From: Cyanobacteriota bacterium
GTDB lineage: Bacteria > Cyanobacteriota > Cyanobacteriia > PCC-6307 > Cyanobiaceae
Length of the DNA: 39,676 nucleotides
Direction: 5' to 3'
NCBI GenBank assembly: GCA_026389335.1
Contig: JAPLIB010000156.1
Span: 1-39,676 of the forward strand
Under the pieces are notes generated by a model. The model ran no database searches, was not told the origin of the DNA, and saw nothing but the letters and a program-made list of their open reading frames with translations. Numbering within the stretch: the stretch's first letter is position 1; each line of letters starts with the position of its first letter. Position numbers and translations under genes: made by a program. This document shows positions 1 through 8,344 of the stretch, one piece after another.

Positions 1-2
1 AT

Positions 3-1265
3 GGGTGGGTGCAGGTTCCTTCTCCTGCATTAGCGGGCACCTTTGGTGCTGGTGCCTGCGGCACGGCCGCTTCCTTTTCCACCGGAGCTACCGCCGCGGC
101 AGCAAGCCTCACCGCCACCGCCGGCACCAGCAGCAGCCTCACCACCAACCAGAACCTGCAGCGTGATCTGCGCGGCTACTGCGTCCTGATCGTCGGTGGC
201 ACCAATGCCGGCCGGCTCAAGACCATCGCCGCCAACAGCCTTGGCGCCAATGCGGTGCTCACGTTCACCGAGGCGGAGGCGACGGCCTTTGATGCCACCA
301 CGCAGTACCGCCTGCTCACCCCCAGCTTCTACGTGCTGGGGGCCGGCACGCTCGCCAGTGGTTCGTTCAAGCGGTACGACTTCGCCACCAACAGCTGGAT
401 TACCCTCGCCCACGCCGGGTTGCCAGCCACGAACGGCACCGATGGCCGCCTGATCGCCACTCCCGCCTGGATCGGCAACGGCTTCAAAGTGTTCGCGGCG
501 GGTACCGCCACCGCAGGCGGTGCCAACACGCTCACCAATGCCGCCAAGAACTGGGCCAGCAATCAGTGGACCAACAGCCAGCTCCGCCTCACCGCCGGCA
601 GCGGCGCCGGCCAGATCCGCACCGTGGCGAGCAACACGGCCAACACCCTCACCCTGAGCAGCGCCTGGAGCACCGCCCCCGACGCCACCACGCAATACAG
701 CCTCGAGGGCAATGACGATGCGCTTTACTTCATCGGCAACAACGCCATCACGCTGTACCGCTACAGCATCAGCGCCAACAGCTGGTCCACCCTTTCGCCC
801 ACCACCGCCCGCGCCGGCGCACCGGGCGCAGGTCTCTCCGGCCACTGGATTCACTCAGTGAGTGCTACTGACTGGACCAGCGAAAACACCATCCGCAATG
901 GCCGTTATCTCTACTGCTTTCGTGGTGGCGCCGGCGCCCTGCTGGATCGCTACGACATCGCTGCCAACACCTGGGAGAACGCTCTCGCGTACGCCCCGGC
1001 AACAGAAACCTTTGGGGCGGGGACCAAGCTCGCCTACAACGGCGACTTCCTCTATCTGCAGAAAGACAGCAGCAGTCGCTGGTTCCGCTACGACTTCGCC
1101 CAATCCGCCATGGATGGCTGGAGCACCATGCTCTACCCCCAGGGCGCAGCCGTGGTGGGTGATACGGCCTTTGATGTGACCTACAGAGATGGCAATACTG
1201 AAATTATTTACATCCACATGCTGCTTAATAGCTCCGCGGTGAACCTGCGGCAGCTCGTTATCTGA
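3..1265 (+). CDS. Kelch-like / phage virion-type structural protein, 5' end outside window
   Basis: The frame is open from the left edge, so the gene is probably 5'-truncated here; the first in-window start is GTG at 9. The product is rich in Ala, Thr, Ser and Asn, with Trp/Tyr-containing beta repeats of the type RYDFATNSW, RYSISANSW and RYDIAANTW, like blades of a Kelch-type beta-propeller. A second repeated unit (GQIRTVASNTANTLTL near residue 200 and GRLKTIAANSLGANAVLTF near residue 70, each followed by DATTQY) is an internal duplication seen in phage tail or fibre proteins. It is followed in the same direction by a collagen-like fibre gene. I infer a distal virion or surface adhesion component. 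There are no catalytic residues and no membrane segment. The exact family is not recognised. Confidence 0.65.
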   Translation, partial: GWVQVPSPALAGTFGAGACGTAASFSTGATAAAASLTATAGTSSSLTTNQNLQRDLRGYCVLIVGGTNAGRLKTIAANSLGANAVLTFTEAEATAFDATTQYRLLTPSFYVLGAGTLASGSFKRYDFATNSWITLAHAGLPATNGTDGRLIATPAWIGNGFKVFAAGTATAGGANTLTNAAKNWASNQWTNSQLRLTAGSGAGQIRTVASNTANTLTLSSAWSTAPDATTQYSLEGNDDALYFIGNNAITLYRYSISANSWSTLSPTTARAGAPGAGLSGHWIHSVSATDWTSENTIRNGRYLYCFRGGAGALLDRYDIAANTWENALAYAPATETFGAGTKLAYNGDFLYLQKDSSSRWFRYDFAQSAMDGWSTMLYPQGAAVVGDTAFDVTYRDGNTEIIYIHMLLNSSAVNLRQLVI

Positions 1266-1286
1266 GCCCCCACCGGGGGCACGTGC

Positions 1287-2483
1287 ATGGCAATAGAGCG
1301 TGATCCGCCCGGCTGCAAAGCCAGGCCTGCACTGCTTTTGCCATGGGTTCCTGGAAAACCTCCGGTACGATCCGCGGTCCGGAGGGGCCCAGCGGCCGGT
1401 ACGGCGGGTCCGACCGGTCCGCAGGGCATCCAGGGACCGGCGGGGATCGGTATCAACTTCAAGGGGCAGGTGGCCACGTTGGCGGCCCTGCCGACGGGCG
1501 CCGTCCAGGGTGATGCCTATCTGGTGCAGGCCGACGACTCCCTGCGGGTGTGGGATTCCGCAACCAGCAGCTGGGTGAACGGCGGTTCGATCCAGGGGCC
1601 CCAGGGTCCAGCCGGTGTGGCCGGCCCAGCCGGCGCGTCAGGGCCGCAAGGTCCGGCTGGCCCGCAGGGCCCCCAGGGCATCCAGGGATCGGCCGGTGCT
1701 GATGGGTTGATCGGCCCGCGCGGCACGGGCTGGTTCACCGGTAGTGGTGCCCCACCGGCAACGATCCCCGGTGCCGTGGATGGTGATCTCTACCTCGATC
1801 TGGTCAGCGGCACCGTCTACGTGCTCGGGCCGATTCGCGTGGCCGATCTACCGGCGATTGGCACGGCCTTCCAGGGCGGCTACTACGCCGGGCTGATCAG
1901 CCATGCCGCCAATGGCGTGGCCACCCATGCGCTGATCCTTTCGCCCAAGGCGATGGGTTCGCTGCTGAATGTGGCCTGGAAGAGCGCCAATACCTCCAGC
2001 ACCGGCACGACGAGTGTGTTCGATGGCTGGGCGAACAGCGAGGCGATGAACAACGCCAGCCACCCGGCGGCCCAGTTCTGTCGTTCGCTCAACATCGGCG
2101 GCTACGACGACTGGTACCTGCCGGCATCCCAGGAGTGGGACATCCTGTATCGGGCCTTCAAGGCGGAGGCGACTGTTGCTGGCACCTATTCGGGCGCGGG
2201 CTTTGGCGCCAACCCCTACGCAGTGCCCCAGGGCGGCAACTACACCGATAGCAACCCGGCCCTGACGGGCGTGCTGGCCTTCCGCGCCAGCGGGGCGGAG
2301 ATGTTGCGGCATTTCGACGAGAACGTCGGCGACGATCCCTTCTTCCACTGGACCTCCACCCAGGCCGCCACTGGCACCGCCTATCAGCGCACCACGTACA
2401 TGGGCACCGAGTTCGCTGAAAGCAAAACGCTGGCGACAGCCACCCAGGTGCGAGCGATCCGCCGCATCCAGGTGCTGCCCTGA
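1287..2483 (+). CDS. Collagen-like tail-fibre protein with DUF1566-like C-terminal domain
   Basis: 398 aa. Gly-X-Y collagen-like blocks (GPTGPQGIQGPAG near residues 42-54; GPQGPAG-type repeats near 103-140) flank a short beta module (ATLAALPTGAVQGDAYLV) common in tail-fibre and head-fibre proteins. The C-terminal half contains NIGGYDDWYLPASQEW (about residues 268-283) and a terminal RAIRRI, resembling the DUF1566 (Lcl C-terminal-like) fold often found on bacterial and phage surface proteins. Collagen repeats are known to trimerise fibres; the C-terminal domain is inferred to be the receptor-binding tip. It starts at ATG 21 bases after the previous gene, and the first 30 residues are basic and atypical, so the true start may lie further in. 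Confidence 0.75.
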   Translation: MAIERDPPGCKARPALLLPWVPGKPPVRSAVRRGPAAGTAGPTGPQGIQGPAGIGINFKGQVATLAALPTGAVQGDAYLVQADDSLRVWDSATSSWVNGGSIQGPQGPAGVAGPAGASGPQGPAGPQGPQGIQGSAGADGLIGPRGTGWFTGSGAPPATIPGAVDGDLYLDLVSGTVYVLGPIRVADLPAIGTAFQGGYYAGLISHAANGVATHALILSPKAMGSLLNVAWKSANTSSTGTTSVFDGWANSEAMNNASHPAAQFCRSLNIGGYDDWYLPASQEWDILYRAFKAEATVAGTYSGAGFGANPYAVPQGGNYTDSNPALTGVLAFRASGAEMLRHFDENVGDDPFFHWTSTQAATGTAYQRTTYMGTEFAESKTLATATQVRAIRRIQVLP

Positions 2484-2496
2484 CGGTGGAATCCGG

Positions 2497-2526
2497 GAGG
2501 TGCTGATGGGAATGGAGATGGGCTGA
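2497..2526 (+). promoter_or_regulatory. Shine-Dalgarno plus six-codon micro-ORF coupled to the next gene
   Basis: A good GGAGG (2497-2501) precedes ATG 2506, which opens a six-codon frame (MGMEMG) ending in TGA 2524-2526. That stop shares its last base with the ATG of the next gene (TGATG). The downstream gene has no strong ribosome site of its own, so re-initiation from the micro-ORF is plausible. This is inference from the arrangement only. Confidence 0.35.
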
Positions 2527-2945
2527 TGGCCAGCTGGCTGCCGCGCACCCAGGTCCCCGGTCAATGGGTGAGCGTGAGCGCCACCACCACGCCGCTGCTG
2601 CCGGGGGCCAGCGCCCTGCTGGACCTGGCGGGTCTGGGGCGGCTGGGCCATTTCCTGGCCGTCAGCACCGATGCACCGAGCTGGCTGAGCTTCTACAGCT
2701 CGGCGGCGGCGCGAGAAGCCGATGGCAGCCGTCCGATCAATCGTGATCCCGAACCAGGTAGCGGCGTGCTGCTCGATCTGGCCACCACGGCCGCTGCTCT
2801 GACCATCACAGCGCCGCCCGGCGGCACCTACTTCTCGTCAGAACCCGCCGCGGCGACACCACTGCTGCGGGCGGTGGTGCGCAACACCGGCACCGCCCAG
2901 GCCGCCATTGCCGTCACCGTCTCGGCGGTGGTGCTGGCGCCATGA
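2526..2945 (+). CDS. Small virion-type protein, unknown family
   Basis: 139 aa, rich in Ala, Pro, Ser and Thr, with no transmembrane helix and no cysteine. Alternating hydrophobic residues suggest a beta-sandwich (segments around VSVSATTTPLLPGASALLDL and the C-terminal AAIAVTVSAVVLAP). Its length and position between the collagen-like fibre and another tail-type protein suggest a small structural or assembly protein of a tail tip; this is inference from context. The start at ATG 2526 overlaps the stop of an upstream micro-ORF. Only three bases separate its stop from the next start. Confidence 0.6.
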   Translation: MASWLPRTQVPGQWVSVSATTTPLLPGASALLDLAGLGRLGHFLAVSTDAPSWLSFYSSAAAREADGSRPINRDPEPGSGVLLDLATTAAALTITAPPGGTYFSSEPAAATPLLRAVVRNTGTAQAAIAVTVSAVVLAP

Positions 2946-2948
2946 ACG

Positions 2949-3866
2949 ATGCCCGATGAGACACGCCCGATGAGCCGCACTCTGCTCGACATCAGCCGCC
3001 TCGGCACCGACGTCACCTGGCCCTCCGTTGCCGTTGAAGTGAACGGCTACCTGCAGAGCTGGATCGCCGCCGTCAACACCCAGGTGAGCCAGCACCAGCT
3101 GCGCATCGCCACCGCCCCCAACCCCAATGCCACCGCCAGCGATCCCTGCGGCTGGCGCCTGGAGGCGACCCTCTCGCAGCTCACCCCCGGCGGCTCACCG
3201 GCGGTGCTGCTCCTCGAGGTGTTTCTCACCGGCACCATCGTCGAAATCCGACCAGGCATCGGCAACCTTGAACCATTTGTTGGCGCTGATAACCAACAGG
3301 GCTGGGTCTTCCCCGCCGCGGATGTCGGCACCAGCAGCGGCATCTGGAGCAGCACGCCGCTGCCCCTGACGGCACAGCTGGGCTGGTCGCTGGAGCCTGG
3401 CGCTGAGTATTTCGTGTTTGCCTACAGCCAGCACCGGTTCACCAACCGCCAGGCAGTGCCGCTGCTGATCGCCCGCGACCAGGTGTCGGGCAATTGGATC
3501 CTGGCGGCCTCGCCGCCCTCCACCACCTTGGATGCGCTGCGGGCGGTGAGCTGGAACGCTCGCTCCGGCCAGCCCGCCGGCTCCCGCACCCTCTTGCGTG
3601 AGAACTCCACGGCCCCGATCCAGATCCGCCAGCCCGCCGAGCTGGTGCTGGCCACCACTGACTGGAGCGCCTACGAGAGCGCCAATGAACCGGCCCAGTT
3701 CTGGCAGCCGCTGCTGCTGCCACCGGACTTCGCGGCGCTGAACCTGAGCAGCGCGGCGATGAGCTATTTCAAGTCGCCCGATGGCAGCGAGTGGCTGGCG
3801 ATCGGCGGCCACGGCCTGCTGCTGCGCACCAAAGAGGCAGTCGCAACTACCCCGGCAGCGCCATGA
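2949..3866 (+). CDS. Phage-tail-type structural protein, unknown family
   Basis: 305 aa with many short beta-strand-like segments and Trp-rich turns. It lies three bases after the preceding gene, and its stop overlaps the next start (ATGA at 3863-3866), so it is part of the same coupled structural operon. An internal ATG at 2970 (MSRTLLDISRLG) is an equally good start. The mid-region (PGIGNLEPFVGADNQQGWVF) looks like a receptor- or glycan-binding beta domain, but no family is recognised. Function is assigned only by neighbourhood with fibre-like genes. Confidence 0.6.
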   Translation: MPDETRPMSRTLLDISRLGTDVTWPSVAVEVNGYLQSWIAAVNTQVSQHQLRIATAPNPNATASDPCGWRLEATLSQLTPGGSPAVLLLEVFLTGTIVEIRPGIGNLEPFVGADNQQGWVFPAADVGTSSGIWSSTPLPLTAQLGWSLEPGAEYFVFAYSQHRFTNRQAVPLLIARDQVSGNWILAASPPSTTLDALRAVSWNARSGQPAGSRTLLRENSTAPIQIRQPAELVLATTDWSAYESANEPAQFWQPLLLPPDFAALNLSSAAMSYFKSPDGSEWLAIGGHGLLLRTKEAVATTPAAP

Positions 3867-5110
3867 CCTATCAGGTGTTCTGTCAGTCCTTCGCGCCGGG
3901 CAGCTGGAAGTGGACCAGCAAGGACCCCTCCGGGGTGGGGATGCGCCTCGACGGCGCCTTCCGGGCTTTTGCGGCGCTCGTCAATGCCCTGCCCGCCAAC
4001 GCCAGTACGCCCCTGTCGGTGGTGCGCAGCCATGCCGATGCCACCGCCAACCGCTGGGGCTACACCTGGCAGCTCGGCCATCCGGTCGAACCCGCCCACC
4101 TCTGGTTCCTCACCGAGAGCACCACAGCCCAAGGTGATACCCAGAGCAGCAGCAGTGCTGTCTTTGGAAGTGCACTGGCGAGCACCTACACCAGCAGCAC
4201 CACCAATGGCGGCTACGGCTCCTACAGCAACTCCACCGCCTACAGCACCGGCCTGGCTTACCTCGACAGCACCACTGGCGCCACTTCGATCGGCGCAATC
4301 CTGCTGATTGCCCAGGACACCACCCCTGGCAAAGAATTCTTCTGCTGGACCCTCAAAACCCATGGCGGCAACGACGACCTGCACCGCGACTGCTGCCATG
4401 CCCTCTACAAGAGCCCCGGCACCACAGGCTGGAACTCAATCGCCATCTTCCCCAGAACCAATAGGCAGTTCTATGGCCAGATCGTGCTGCACGGCTATTC
4501 CGGCAATCGCTTTGGCGGCCTCCCCGCCTCCTCCATCAGCAGCAGCCTCCACGCCAACGGCCACCAGCTGCGCAACGGCATCGCCCTGGGCCATGTCGAT
4601 GTGGTGCTGCAGAGCCAGGGGCTCTTTGATTCCCCACCGCCGCTGATCCAGTTGCCCGCGCAGCTGTTCATCGGTTCCACCTCCAGCCGCGGCGCCAGCA
4701 CCCATTTCGGCAAGGTGACCCGCCCCGACGGGGTGATGCTGCAGCTGGGCCAACGCTCCACCGACCGGGACGTGTGGCTATGGGTGCCCACCGACACCAG
4801 CCACAACCAGGCCAGCCCCTGGAGCTCACCTCTGGCCCTGAGCCACTGGCGGGAGTGCAATGAGCTCCACTTCATCAGCGGCCTGCCGCCCCAGGGCCTG
4901 CCCCATTGGGGCATCCAGCTGATCACCGGCACAGCGGACTTCATTCGCCACTACCCGCCAATGAGCGCCATGGGCGCCCGCCAGCACCCGCAGCAGGGGC
5001 CCCTGCTATTGAGTTCGGGTGGTGGTGGTGAAGGTGGTGGTGGCAGTGGGGAAACCGGTGGCGGAGCGACGCGACCCGCAACCGGGCTTCTCTGGCCGCG
5101 GGGGGTGTGA
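3863..5110 (+). CDS. Phage-tail-type structural protein with glycine-rich C-terminus
   Basis: 415 aa from ATG 3863, chosen because it forms a 4-base ATGA overlap with the previous stop; an earlier in-frame start at 3791 would run back through the upstream gene. The body is Ser/Thr/Tyr-rich with predicted beta structure. The C-terminal 40 residues are a glycine-rich linker-like tail (GGGGEGGGGSGETGGG) ending near the stop. That tail is unusual for the other genes of the cluster and could be a flexible tether or a replication-slippage product. It is the last gene of the structural operon. Family not recognised. Confidence 0.6.
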   Translation: MTYQVFCQSFAPGSWKWTSKDPSGVGMRLDGAFRAFAALVNALPANASTPLSVVRSHADATANRWGYTWQLGHPVEPAHLWFLTESTTAQGDTQSSSSAVFGSALASTYTSSTTNGGYGSYSNSTAYSTGLAYLDSTTGATSIGAILLIAQDTTPGKEFFCWTLKTHGGNDDLHRDCCHALYKSPGTTGWNSIAIFPRTNRQFYGQIVLHGYSGNRFGGLPASSISSSLHANGHQLRNGIALGHVDVVLQSQGLFDSPPPLIQLPAQLFIGSTSSRGASTHFGKVTRPDGVMLQLGQRSTDRDVWLWVPTDTSHNQASPWSSPLALSHWRECNELHFISGLPPQGLPHWGIQLITGTADFIRHYPPMSAMGARQHPQQGPLLLSSGGGGEGGGGSGETGGGATRPATGLLWPRGV

Positions 5111-5231
5111 GGGTGTGTTGGCCAGCCGTCAGTCCCAATCCCAACAGGCGGACAACGGAGCAGCCAGGGGGGGCACCCAGAGTTCACCGACAGCTCTACG
5201 GTGGGACCTTCCTGCTGGGGTCCTCTTCCAC

Positions 5232-6182
5232 GTGAAACAGCACCGCCTGGTTCTGCAGGGCGGTTCAGCCGACAGGCTCCGCATCCCGATCGAGCTGCTC
5301 CGAGAGATGCTCGGCGCGGTTCAGGACGGTGCGCGTCATGCCGCTCGATTTTACGTGGAAGGCCTCAGTTCCCAGGCCGGCCCAAGGCCCCGCTGGTTGG
5401 AGGCCTGCACCGCCCATCTGGTGACTGGTTTGACCCCCGGGTCTGCCGTGCTCGATCTGGAAGCGCCCTTGCTGCAGGAAGTGGCCCCTGAGCAATTCGG
5501 CGGACAGCAGCAGCAAGACCTATTCGGAGAAGCCAACGAGCCGATCGGGCCTGATGGCAGCGCCATCGACCTGTTCGTCAGGGTGCTCCATCAAGTGAAG
5601 GCTGGCAATGCTGCAGCCGTGCATGCCGACCGGGCCCTGCTGGAGAGTTGCTTGCGTTTGGCGCGCCTCCCGAGGGGGGACTTCAACGGTGTGGTCTTGT
5701 GCGACCTTGAAGACGATCGCCAAAGCGTTGAGCTCTCACCTGCTGATGTGCCCCGGCTGGAAGCTCTGATCCAGGACACGCCACTGCCCCAGGCTGTTCG
5801 CTTCACCTGTCTGCTGGACACCATTTCTGGGAGCCGCCAAACAGTGCTCCTCAGGGCCGAGAGCGGTGAAACCATACCGGCGCGATTAGGACCAAGCGTT
5901 GATCCTGAACAGTTGCGCACCCTCTGGAACGAGCGCGTGCTGGTCACAGGCACCGCCCACTATCGACCCTCGGGGTCGATCCAACAAATCGCTGTGGATA
6001 GTCTTCATCGCGCTGAACCCCGCGATGAGCTGTTTGCGCACATCCCATTTCCACCAAGTCGCCAGCCTGTCTTTCGCAGCCTGCCTCACGATCAGCACAG
6101 TGGTGTGGCGTCGTTCGTCGGGACGTGGCCGGGTGACGAAAGTGATGCGGAGCTGATTGAGGCTCTGCAGGCGATTCGATGA
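5232..6182 (+). CDS. Unknown protein translationally coupled to a PIN-domain RNase
   Basis: 316 aa from GTG 5232. An open frame extends upstream to 5019, but that part is a low-complexity read-through of the previous gene in another frame, so I prefer the later start. Visible parts are an N-terminal region (LRIPIELLREMLGAVQDGARHAARFYVEG) that reads as two helices and a C-terminal half with an OB- or beta-like stretch (RQTVLLRAESGETIPARL, then VLVTGTAHYRPSGSIQQI). Its TGA overlaps the ATG of the PIN gene by 4 bases, so the two are made together. It may neutralise or guide the PIN nuclease, but it is far longer than normal VapB-type antitoxins. Function unknown. Confidence 0.65.
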   Translation: MKQHRLVLQGGSADRLRIPIELLREMLGAVQDGARHAARFYVEGLSSQAGPRPRWLEACTAHLVTGLTPGSAVLDLEAPLLQEVAPEQFGGQQQQDLFGEANEPIGPDGSAIDLFVRVLHQVKAGNAAAVHADRALLESCLRLARLPRGDFNGVVLCDLEDDRQSVELSPADVPRLEALIQDTPLPQAVRFTCLLDTISGSRQTVLLRAESGETIPARLGPSVDPEQLRTLWNERVLVTGTAHYRPSGSIQQIAVDSLHRAEPRDELFAHIPFPPSRQPVFRSLPHDQHSGVASFVGTWPGDESDAELIEALQAIR

Positions 6183-6664
6183 GCCAAGGCTCACTGTCAG
6201 CGGCGAACCAGCTGTTCCTGCTCGATACCAGCGTGATCATTCACCTGGTACGGGGCACTGAAGTTTGCCAACGGATTCTCCGTTTGTATGACCTGATCAA
6301 CTGCCAACCACGACCGCTGGTCAGTGTTGTCAGCTTGGCTGAGGTTCGCGTCCTGGCAGAGGTGAACCACTGGGGGGAGCGGAAACGCCAAGCATTGGAG
6401 CGAACACTCCAGAGCCTGGTGGTTGTTGACATCCATCATCCGCTGGTGATCGATGCTTACGTGCGCATTGATCTCCACGCCCGCCAACACCCCAAGGGTG
6501 CACGGCATATGGGCAAGAACGATCTTTGGATCGCAGCCTGCGCGGCTGCAGCCGACGCCTTTCTTCTCTCCACGGATGACGACTTCGAGCATTTGATTCC
6601 GGATCAGGTTCGTGGTGATGTGATTCCGGTGATCCCGCCATCAGCTTCAGGTGAACCTGGATGA
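6179..6664 (+). CDS. PIN-domain ribonuclease (VapC-like)
   Basis: 161 aa. The PIN signature is clear: LFLLDTSVIIHLVRG with the first acidic residue, VVSLAEVRVL with the conserved Glu, KNDLWIAACA with the third acidic residue, and LSTDDDFEHL near the C-terminus. Such domains use Mg2+ to cut RNA, usually tRNA or rRNA, when released from a partner. The upstream 316-aa gene overlaps by ATGA and is the candidate partner. It converges with the next minus-strand gene across a perfect hairpin at 6666-6681. Toxin function is inferred from the family; the absence of a small DNA-binding antitoxin is unusual. Confidence 0.85.
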   Translation: MSQGSLSAANQLFLLDTSVIIHLVRGTEVCQRILRLYDLINCQPRPLVSVVSLAEVRVLAEVNHWGERKRQALERTLQSLVVVDIHHPLVIDAYVRIDLHARQHPKGARHMGKNDLWIAACAAAADAFLLSTDDDFEHLIPDQVRGDVIPVIPPSASGEPG

Positions 6665-6665
6665 A

Positions 6666-6681
6666 GGGGGCCGCAGCCCCC
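6666..6681. terminator. Perfect hairpin between convergent genes
   Basis: GGGGGC-CGCA-GCCCCC forms a six-base GC stem with a tetraloop, in the 29 bases between the PIN stop (6664) and the end of the minus-strand gene (6694). Position fits a bidirectional terminator, but there is no T-tract on either side. A similar stem after TGATGAAG occurs at 12060-12073. Confidence 0.45.
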
Positions 6682-6693
6682 CGGCGATGGCCC

Positions 6694-7032
6694 TCAGGCC
6701 ATCTGCAGCCTCAACTCGCCCAGCGCCTCACGCTCGGCCTCCAGCTGGCAACGCTGCAGCAGCTCCTGCTGGGCCAGCAGCCGCTGATCCAGCTCATCAA
6801 TGCGCGCCAGGCATTGCTGGATCGCCGGGATTACCTCCTCCTCCAGCAAGGTGATTTCCTCCTCGCCATAGGGCTGCTCGATCCAGGTGCGGCGCAGCGG
6901 CAGCCCGCGGCTGCGCCGCAGGATCTCCTCCATCGAGCGCAGCGTGGATTCGAGCAGCAGGAATGGATCTTCCTCGGGCCGGCAGAACGGGGAGCGGGCA
7001 ACAACCGAAGCGCTGGCAGTGAGCATGGCCAT
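6694..7032 (-). CDS. Small coiled-coil protein, paralogue A
   Basis: 112 aa (ATG 7032, with a second ATG at 7026). The conserved core FCRPEEDPFLLL, then LRRTWIEQPYGEEEI and LLEEEVIPAIQQCL, is followed by an acidic/Gln-rich amphipathic helix likely to form a coiled coil. A clear paralogue lies at 10370-10705. Both share the core almost unchanged but differ in the C-terminal third, and they share a highly similar leader. No known domain is recognised. The retained copy pair with its leader suggests both are expressed and perhaps differently regulated. Confidence 0.7.
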   Translation of the reverse strand: MAMLTASASVVARSPFCRPEEDPFLLLESTLRSMEEILRRSRGLPLRRTWIEQPYGEEEITLLEEEVIPAIQQCLARIDELDQRLLAQQELLQRCQLEAEREALGELRLQMA

Positions 7033-7049
7033 GACGATCAGCGCCGAGA

Positions 7050-7152
7050 GCGGCGCAGCGACGGGACCGATCCCAGTGGGGGTCTGACGTCAGGAAGGCC
7101 CCAGACTGGAGAGGCCCGGAGCAAGACCCAGAGGGTCGAGCCCCACAGGGGC
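7050..7152 (-). repeat. Structured leader, copy A (matches 10724-10807)
   Basis: This lies upstream of paralogue A on the minus strand. It holds three stems: GGGACCGATCCC at 7063-7074 (identical in copy B); GGGGTCT at 7079-7085 with AGGCCCC at 7096-7102, extended by CAGT 7074-7077 with ACTG 7105-7108; and GCCCC-ACA-GGGGC at 7140-7152. Copy B keeps the same pairs with different bases, which supports a selected structure. It could be a 5' UTR regulator, an operator region or part of a small RNA. Confidence 0.55.
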
Positions 7153-7174
7153 AAGCTTCAGAGAGCCGAGCTCC

Positions 7175-7900
7175 TCAGCTGCAGTGGGCCGCTGCCGCCG
7201 CCGCCCGGGGGCCATGGGCGGGAAAGGTGATCACGAACTGCCGATCGGCCTGGGCGCAGAGGGGAAGGCCAAACCGACCGCCGCAGCTGATGCACTGGAT
7301 CTTACGGCCGCCTTTTCCCTGGCGGCTGGCGGGGCAGGCCACAAACCGAACACCCTCGTGGTGGAACACCACCGGTGCATCGGGCGGCACCACGCAGACC
7401 GCCGGGAGGCCCTGGCGCACCAAGGCCGCTGCCACGGAGCGGGACTCAGTGGAGGCATTGACCACCAACCCCTTGGCAGCTGCCTGCCGCACGGCAGCCT
7501 GATTCTCCGGGCCCATCGGGAAGTGGGTGAACGACCAGGCTGCCCGCAGATGCCGTGTGGCCCGCGCCAGCTGCAGCAGCAGGACCCGATCGATGCGCAG
7601 CGGATCGGCCGGATCGGGCCATTGATCGCCGGCCACGCAATGGCGGAACAGGATCCCGGCCGGCAGCGCCAGCACCTGCTTGATGAAGGCCGCCGCCGGC
7701 AGGCCGCTCTCGCCTCGGCTGAGCCGATCCCAGTGCAGCCGGGTGTGGAAGCCGGCCTCGGCGTAGCAGCCCTGATCCCCGGCGAGGGGGCAGGAGGAGG
7801 TGCAGGTGAGCCGGCTGGTGCTGGAGACGGCGATCGGGCCGGTTTTGGCATTGCCGCTGGGAAAGCTGAGGGCAGCGCGATGGAACTCGGCAGGGGCCAC
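7175..7900 (-). CDS. DUF7227-like protein of phage/plasmid type
   Basis: 241 aa. The N-terminus carries the family-like block GNAKTGPIAVSSTSRLTC, followed by SCPLAGDQGCYAE. A later Cys-x2-Cys (ISCGGRFGLPLC) suggests a metal or Fe-S site. This layout is familiar from uncharacterised proteins of phages and mobile elements (DUF7227 family by my recollection). Repeated cysteines plus conserved His/Asp would fit a metalloprotein. It is GC-rich like the flanking minus-strand genes. The plus strand carries a long open frame of almost the same extent, which I treat as a shadow because only the minus product has the conserved motifs. Biochemical role unknown. Confidence 0.75.
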   Translation of the reverse strand: MAPAEFHRAALSFPSGNAKTGPIAVSSTSRLTCTSSCPLAGDQGCYAEAGFHTRLHWDRLSRGESGLPAAAFIKQVLALPAGILFRHCVAGDQWPDPADPLRIDRVLLLQLARATRHLRAAWSFTHFPMGPENQAAVRQAAAKGLVVNASTESRSVAAALVRQGLPAVCVVPPDAPVVFHHEGVRFVACPASRQGKGGRKIQCISCGGRFGLPLCAQADRQFVITFPAHGPRAAAAAAHCS

Positions 7901-8344
7901 GGCTGAGGGGACGCAGGCCCCCTCCCCCGACCCCGCGGAAGGTCAAGGACACGCCACCACCAATTCGCACGACTGCGCACAACGCAGCATAGGCGAGCTA
8001 GGCCTGCCCCGTGCCGCGGTGCGGATCCTGGGGCGGCCTGCGGTTCTGGACGTGCCCCCGAGGACCATCGAATCTAGGTATTCCCTTTTAAGGCGTGGGC
8101 TTGGAAAAACCAGGCACAAAGACAACTTAACCTTTGTGGTGCTTTGACCACATCGGATAGGGTGACTTCCAAATGGCTTGCAAAGTTCAGACTCCAGAAC
8201 TCTGGACGCTGGAATTAGCATAACCTTTGCGATGCCAGTTGTTTTCTATCCGCTTTGGTGCGGCGCTGACGTGCCTGAAATGGCAATTGGCTGGAGCATG
8301 CGCAAGTAGTAAGCTATGGCTGAGCTCAGATCCATGGCAAGAAA
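7901..8344. other. Intergenic region, no supported gene
   Basis: This 444-base gap marks a drop in G+C from the GC-rich left side to an AT-richer block. It contains a seven-base inverted repeat, CACAAAG and CTTTGTG, around 8116-8139 and a small TCCAGA-ACT-CTGGA-type repeat near 8192-8207. Short open frames on both strands show no recognisable motif. It probably holds the promoter of the 8345 gene and one junction of a transferred segment. Confidence 0.4.

Noticed and set aside
30..854. Long minus-strand open frame opposite the first gene
   Set aside because: Low-complexity Gly/Ala/Arg product with no motif; a GC-driven shadow of the beta-repeat gene.
1848..2651. Minus-strand 267-codon frame
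   Set aside because: Opposite strand of the collagen-like gene; Gly/Arg/Gln-rich with no domain.
7184..7906. Plus-strand 240-codon frame opposite the DUF7227-like gene
   Set aside because: Gly/Ala/Gln low-complexity; the minus strand carries the conserved Cys motifs.
8100..8230. Possible tRNA remnant or attachment site
   Set aside because: Inverted repeats are short and no acceptor stem, TPsiC loop or cloverleaf could be built.
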